Assembly (NCBI GenBank): GCA_029288195.1
Contig: JARFPR010000387.1
Span: 1-8,555, forward strand
Length of the DNA stretch: 8,555 nt
Source: Gammaproteobacteria bacterium
GTDB lineage: Bacteria; Pseudomonadota; Gammaproteobacteria; GCA-001735895
Reading direction: 5' to 3'
The position numbers and the translations under genes were made by a program. Each line of letters starts with the position of its first letter. Position 1 is the first letter of the stretch. The notes below the pieces were generated by a model. The model was not told the DNA's origin. It saw only the letters and a list, made by a program, of their open reading frames with translations, and searched no databases. Shown piece by piece: positions 5,900 through 8,555 of the stretch.

Positions 5900-7099
5900 C
5901 TATTGTACCTCCGCCGGTAATCCTTCAGGCATGATGGGCAGCACCCGAATGCCAAGCAGTGCGATCAAAACCGCGCCGGTGACGCCGCCGATACCGAGCA
6001 GAAACTCCCACAGGCTCGGAGTATATGCGTTGATCACTCCATCGAAGAAGCTGCTTTCCACGATATAACCCGGGAAAATGTTGAGCGGATAGGCCTGTCC
6101 ACCGACGATGATGATGTAGAGCTGGGCGAAGGCACCGACGATAACCAGCAGGCTGGCGATCACCAGGGCCGAATTCGAGCGCTGCAGGCTTGGCGCATAC
6201 AACATCGCCAATGGCAACAGGTTGCCAAGCCCGATTTGGAATATCCAGAACAACAGGGTGTAAATACCGCCGTCGAGTAGAATGAAGCGTTCGAAATCAT
6301 GGTTCTGGGTGCCATACAACTTGGTCAGATGAAATACGATCACGAAGTAAAGCACTGCCGCGGTAAACAATCCCAGCAATTTGCGCAATCGTTGCAGGTG
6401 CGAGCTATCCAGCTCCCGCTGATCGAGCCTGAAACTGAGCATCAACAGTATGATGAAAATTGCCAGGCCGAAAGCGAATGACATGACGATAAACAAAGGG
6501 GCGAGCAGGGCAGAGTCATAGGCCTCGCGCGCCACCAGGAAACCGAAGATCGAGCCGGTACCGGGGGTCAGGATCAGGCGCCAGGTAAAGGCGAGTAAAC
6601 CTGCAGGTTTGCTCCATTTATACATGCGCCGTTCCATCATCAGCCATAGATAGGCCAGCACGATGACGATAAACCCGGTGTAGAGGATGATGTTCCACGC
6701 GAAAATCGATTTGAAATTGTAGTAGGTCATTGCCACGATCAGGCGATCCGGGCGTCCAAGGTCGAGCAACAAGATTGCCAGCCCACCCACCAGTAACGCG
6801 ATCGACAGTACCGCCGAGAAACGTGCCAGTGGTTTGTAGTCCTGCTTGCCGAAGACCGAGGCGATCGAGGCCAGGTTAAGCGCGCCGGAAGCCGCGACAA
6901 TTAAAAAGATCGCGAATACGTGGGGTAGGCCCCAGACAACCTGGTTGGTCATGCCGGTAATGTGGTGACCTTCCGTGTCCATGTGATGTGCAGCGGCAAA
7001 ACCGACTAGCGCCAACACGGCTAGTACAACCAGGATTCCCCAGTAATTAGCAGTGCTGGTTTTGATCTCGGCATAGCGCATGGATGACTGCATCTTCAT
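5900..7099 (-). CDS. dsrP: DsrP, NrfD-like integral membrane subunit of DsrMKJOP
   Basis: A 399-residue polytopic membrane protein with about ten hydrophobic segments (approximately 19-40, 54-83, 93-113, 130-155, 168-190, 197-224, 241-263, 272-301, 310-335 and 361-389). It carries the LLDLGRPDR signature (111-119) between segments 3 and 4, typical of NrfD/PsrC quinone-interacting subunits. In the family it is the membrane partner of DsrO and is thought to exchange electrons with the quinone pool. Length and position agree with DsrP of A. vinosum. The ATG at 7099 overlaps the dsrO stop. A second ATG at 7093 has better spacing (8 bases) from the AGGGG upstream, so the true start may be two codons later. 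The stop at 5900 lies three bases before dsrN. Confidence 0.93.
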   Translation of the reverse strand: MKMQSSMRYAEIKTSTANYWGILVVLAVLALVGFAAAHHMDTEGHHITGMTNQVVWGLPHVFAIFLIVAASGALNLASIASVFGKQDYKPLARFSAVLSIALLVGGLAILLLDLGRPDRLIVAMTYYNFKSIFAWNIILYTGFIVIVLAYLWLMMERRMYKWSKPAGLLAFTWRLILTPGTGSIFGFLVAREAYDSALLAPLFIVMSFAFGLAIFIILLMLSFRLDQRELDSSHLQRLRKLLGLFTAAVLYFVIVFHLTKLYGTQNHDFERFILLDGGIYTLLFWIFQIGLGNLLPLAMLYAPSLQRSNSALVIASLLVIVGAFAQLYIIIVGGQAYPLNIFPGYIVESSFFDGVINAYTPSLWEFLLGIGGVTGAVLIALLGIRVLPIMPEGLPAEVQ

Positions 7100-7851
7100 A
7101 GCCCCTGGTAACGAACGCCCGGGTTCAGTCCCATATCGGCGCGCAGTTTAACGGCACCCAGTGCCTGCAGACGCTGTGAAATCTCGCTTTGCGGATCATG
7201 CAGATCGCCAAACCAGATGGCCTTGCGGTCTGCGTGGTTGACCGCTTCGGCGCAGGCGGGTATCGCGTCGCTGCCATCGCGATCGATACGGTGCACGCAC
7301 AGGGTGCAGGATTCAACCGTACCCTTACCGCGCGGTGCGACAGGCAGCTGGTCCTTGAGAGGTTCGTGGATAAACGAGCGCGCCTTGTAGGGACAGGCCA
7401 TCATGCAATAACGACAACCGATGCAGGTATGCTTGTTAACCAGCACGATTCCGTCGTCGCGTTTGAACGAGGCGCCAGTCGGGCAGACATCAACGCAGGG
7501 GGGATTCTCGCAATGCAAGCACATCATCGGCAGAAAACGTTGATGCCCCGATTCGGCATCAGTGAGTTTGACCTTGCGAATCCATTGTGCATCTGTCCGG
7601 GAATCGGGGTCGGACTCCCAACCATGTTCGCGTTGGCAGGCACTGACGCAGGCGTCGACGTCTGACTCGCTCAGGGCATTGGTATCAATCAACAGTCCCC
7701 AGCGGGGTATGTTGCTCGATGTGTTGCTGGCGTGACCGGGTTTATAAAGAATAACACCGGGTGCGATCAGCGTAGTCGCCAGTGCCGCGGCACTTTTAAG
7801 AAATTTTCGGCGCGCCGGTCGCAGTTCGATATTGTCGAGTTCAGTCGCCAC
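7096..7851 (-). CDS. dsrO: DsrO, Tat-exported ferredoxin subunit of DsrMKJOP
   Basis: A 251-residue periplasmic iron-sulfur protein. Residues 13-30 form a twin-arginine signal (ARRKFLKSAA, then a hydrophobic stretch), so it should be exported folded with its clusters. Ferredoxin motifs follow: C68/C72; CLHCENPPCVDVCP (C111, 114, 119, 123); CIGCRYCMMACP (C143, 146, 149, 153); and C182, C185, C200. This is the DmsB/NrfC/PhsB type of electron-transfer subunit. In the usual four-cluster pattern the first two cysteines of motif I and the last of motif IV are missing, which leaves three [4Fe-4S] clusters. DsrO is thought to pass electrons between DsrJ in the periplasm and the membrane subunit DsrP. 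The start is GTG at 7851, inside the end of dsrJ, with only a weak ribosome site, which suggests translational coupling. The stop overlaps the dsrP start (ATGA). Confidence 0.93.
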   Translation of the reverse strand: MATELDNIELRPARRKFLKSAAALATTLIAPGVILYKPGHASNTSSNIPRWGLLIDTNALSESDVDACVSACQREHGWESDPDSRTDAQWIRKVKLTDAESGHQRFLPMMCLHCENPPCVDVCPTGASFKRDDGIVLVNKHTCIGCRYCMMACPYKARSFIHEPLKDQLPVAPRGKGTVESCTLCVHRIDRDGSDAIPACAEAVNHADRKAIWFGDLHDPQSEISQRLQALGAVKLRADMGLNPGVRYQGL

Positions 7852-8320
7852 GAGCCTGTTCCAGTTTATGACTGAAGGTATGTGCCGAAAGCACTCGGGA
7901 CTGAGCGTTCGGAGTCAGGCTGCTCTGCTCGGAACGAGCCAGGCCACGGTCAGCATGACATTCGAAGCAATCGATCTTGACGCTGGTATAGGCATGGCAT
8001 TCGGCGCAGAAGTGCTTCGGATTTTCGTAGCGGATGATTTCCTCGTTTACGCTGGCCGGATTGTGACAATCCATGCAGCCAACCAGGCTGTACTTTGTTT
8101 CGCGGTCACCGTTCAGCACCGTGGCGTCACGCTGATGCATCAGGAATTTCATGTGGTCGCGACGCATCACCTCGACTGGTTCGACGCAGGCACTGGCATT
8201 GGCTGGTTTTTCTGGTGACGGAATCACAACCTCACCGAAACTCGATGCGGTTTCATCCACAGCGATTACGCTACCGACGGGCACAATCCCGAGCAGGCAA
8301 GCCAGCATCAAACAGCGCAT
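7841..8320 (-). CDS. dsrJ: DsrJ, periplasmic trihaem cytochrome c of the DsrMKJOP complex
   Basis: Predicted 159-residue exported cytochrome with exactly three haem c attachment motifs: CMDCH (about 82-86), CAECH (105-109) and CFECH (118-122). The N-terminus is a hydrophobic signal peptide or anchor (residues 3-20, after Arg2). In the family DsrJ is the periplasmic haem subunit of DsrMKJOP, and one haem has a rare His/Cys ligation. The conserved cysteine appears here as Cys45 in ACVEPVEVMRRDHM, upstream of the first haem motif. The ATG at 8320 puts the signal peptide right at the start, but no good Shine-Dalgarno is visible. A GTG at 8341, 11 bases after the dsrL stop, would add seven residues and is a fair alternative. 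A longer open frame reaching 8407 overlaps the dsrL domain and is not favoured. The 3' end overlaps dsrO by 11 bases. Confidence 0.92.
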   Translation of the reverse strand: MRCLMLACLLGIVPVGSVIAVDETASSFGEVVIPSPEKPANASACVEPVEVMRRDHMKFLMHQRDATVLNGDRETKYSLVGCMDCHNPASVNEEIIRYENPKHFCAECHAYTSVKIDCFECHADRGLARSEQSSLTPNAQSRVLSAHTFSHKLEQARGD

Positions 8321-8352
8321 TTGTGAGGCGAAATTCTGCACCAGCGTAACCG

Positions 8353-8555
8353 TCAGTGATCGCCCAGCGCCATATCGATATAGCCGGTCGGGCATACATC
8401 GGCACAAATATGACAGCCGATACAGCGGGTGTAATCGGTAGCGACATAACGCCCCATGGTCTTGTCATCTTTCTTAACGCGGTAAACTGCGTCCTGCGGG
8501 CAGTAAATGACGCAATTGTCACATTCGAAACACATGCCGCAGCTCATGCAGCGAC
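8353..8555 (-). CDS. dsrL: DsrL, C-terminal ferredoxin domain (partial, 5' end outside window)
   Basis: Only the last 67 codons and the TGA stop are present; the gene continues beyond position 8555. The visible part is a two-cluster ferredoxin-like domain. It begins with a cysteine-rich stretch (RCMSCGMCFECDNCVIYCP) and, about 30 residues later, has a classical CIGCHICADVCP motif, enough ligands for two [4Fe-4S] clusters. In the family, DsrL is a cytoplasmic NAD(P)H-linked iron-sulfur flavoprotein related to the small subunit of glutamate synthase. It exchanges electrons with DsrAB and is essential for sulfur oxidation in A. vinosum. The assignment rests on the unusual first motif, with its extra cysteine, and on the position directly upstream of dsrJ. 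The flavin and NAD(P)H domains cannot be judged here. Another ferredoxin-tailed oxidoreductase is possible but unlikely in this context. Confidence 0.9.
   Translation of the reverse strand, partial: RCMSCGMCFECDNCVIYCPQDAVYRVKKDDKTMGRYVATDYTRCIGCHICADVCPTGYIDMALGDH

Noticed and set aside
7189..7665. Long plus-strand open frame opposite dsrO
   Set aside because: It is antisense to a well-supported Tat/ferredoxin gene, has no ribosome site or recognisable domain, and its length reflects the codon pattern of dsrO.
8321..8407. Upstream extension of dsrJ to an ATG at 8407
   Set aside because: It would overlap the end of dsrL by more than 50 bases and place 29 non-signal residues before the hydrophobic export segment.

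Overview
The window is one side of a reverse-type dissimilatory sulfite reductase (rDsr) gene cluster, the cytoplasmic and membrane machinery that oxidises stored or imported sulfur in sulfur-oxidising bacteria. All recognised genes lie on the minus strand, so transcription runs from position 8555 towards 1. The order dsrL-dsrJ-dsrO-dsrP-dsrN-dsrR matches the later part of the well-studied Allochromatium vinosum operon (dsrABEFHCMKLJOPNRS). With about half G+C, this points to a sulfur-oxidising proteobacterium, most likely a gammaproteobacterium. The sequence does not settle genus or lifestyle.

Region 8555-4167 is the conserved dsr part: the end of the Fe-S flavoprotein DsrL, the trihaem cytochrome DsrJ, the periplasmic ferredoxin DsrO and the polytopic quinone-reactive DsrP (together the J, O and P subunits of the DsrMKJOP transmembrane complex), the sirohaem amidase DsrN, and the cysteine-free IscA-like DsrR. 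The genes are separated by a few bases or overlap, as expected for one transcript.

Region 4166-306 is less ordinary. Where A. vinosum has dsrS, this genome has a NarX-like histidine kinase with a cytoplasmic GAF domain and almost no periplasmic loop, then a small helix-turn-helix (HTH) open reading frame, then a [2Fe-2S]/flavin reductase, then a NarL-like response regulator. The HTH frame and the reductase share one reading frame. They are separated only by a TAA at 2153-2155 and 63 further sense codons, so they are probably one gene of about 484 codons broken by a single-base change or a sequencing error. The kinase, redox protein and regulator are closely spaced and look like a signalling cassette that could report redox state to the sulfur-oxidation genes. 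That role is inference.

Region 305-1 holds an 84-base gap after the regulator stop up to a strong Shine-Dalgarno sequence, and then the start of an unrecognised protein that runs off the window. No RNA gene, mobile element, CRISPR array or convincing terminator was seen. No gene on the plus strand could be supported.
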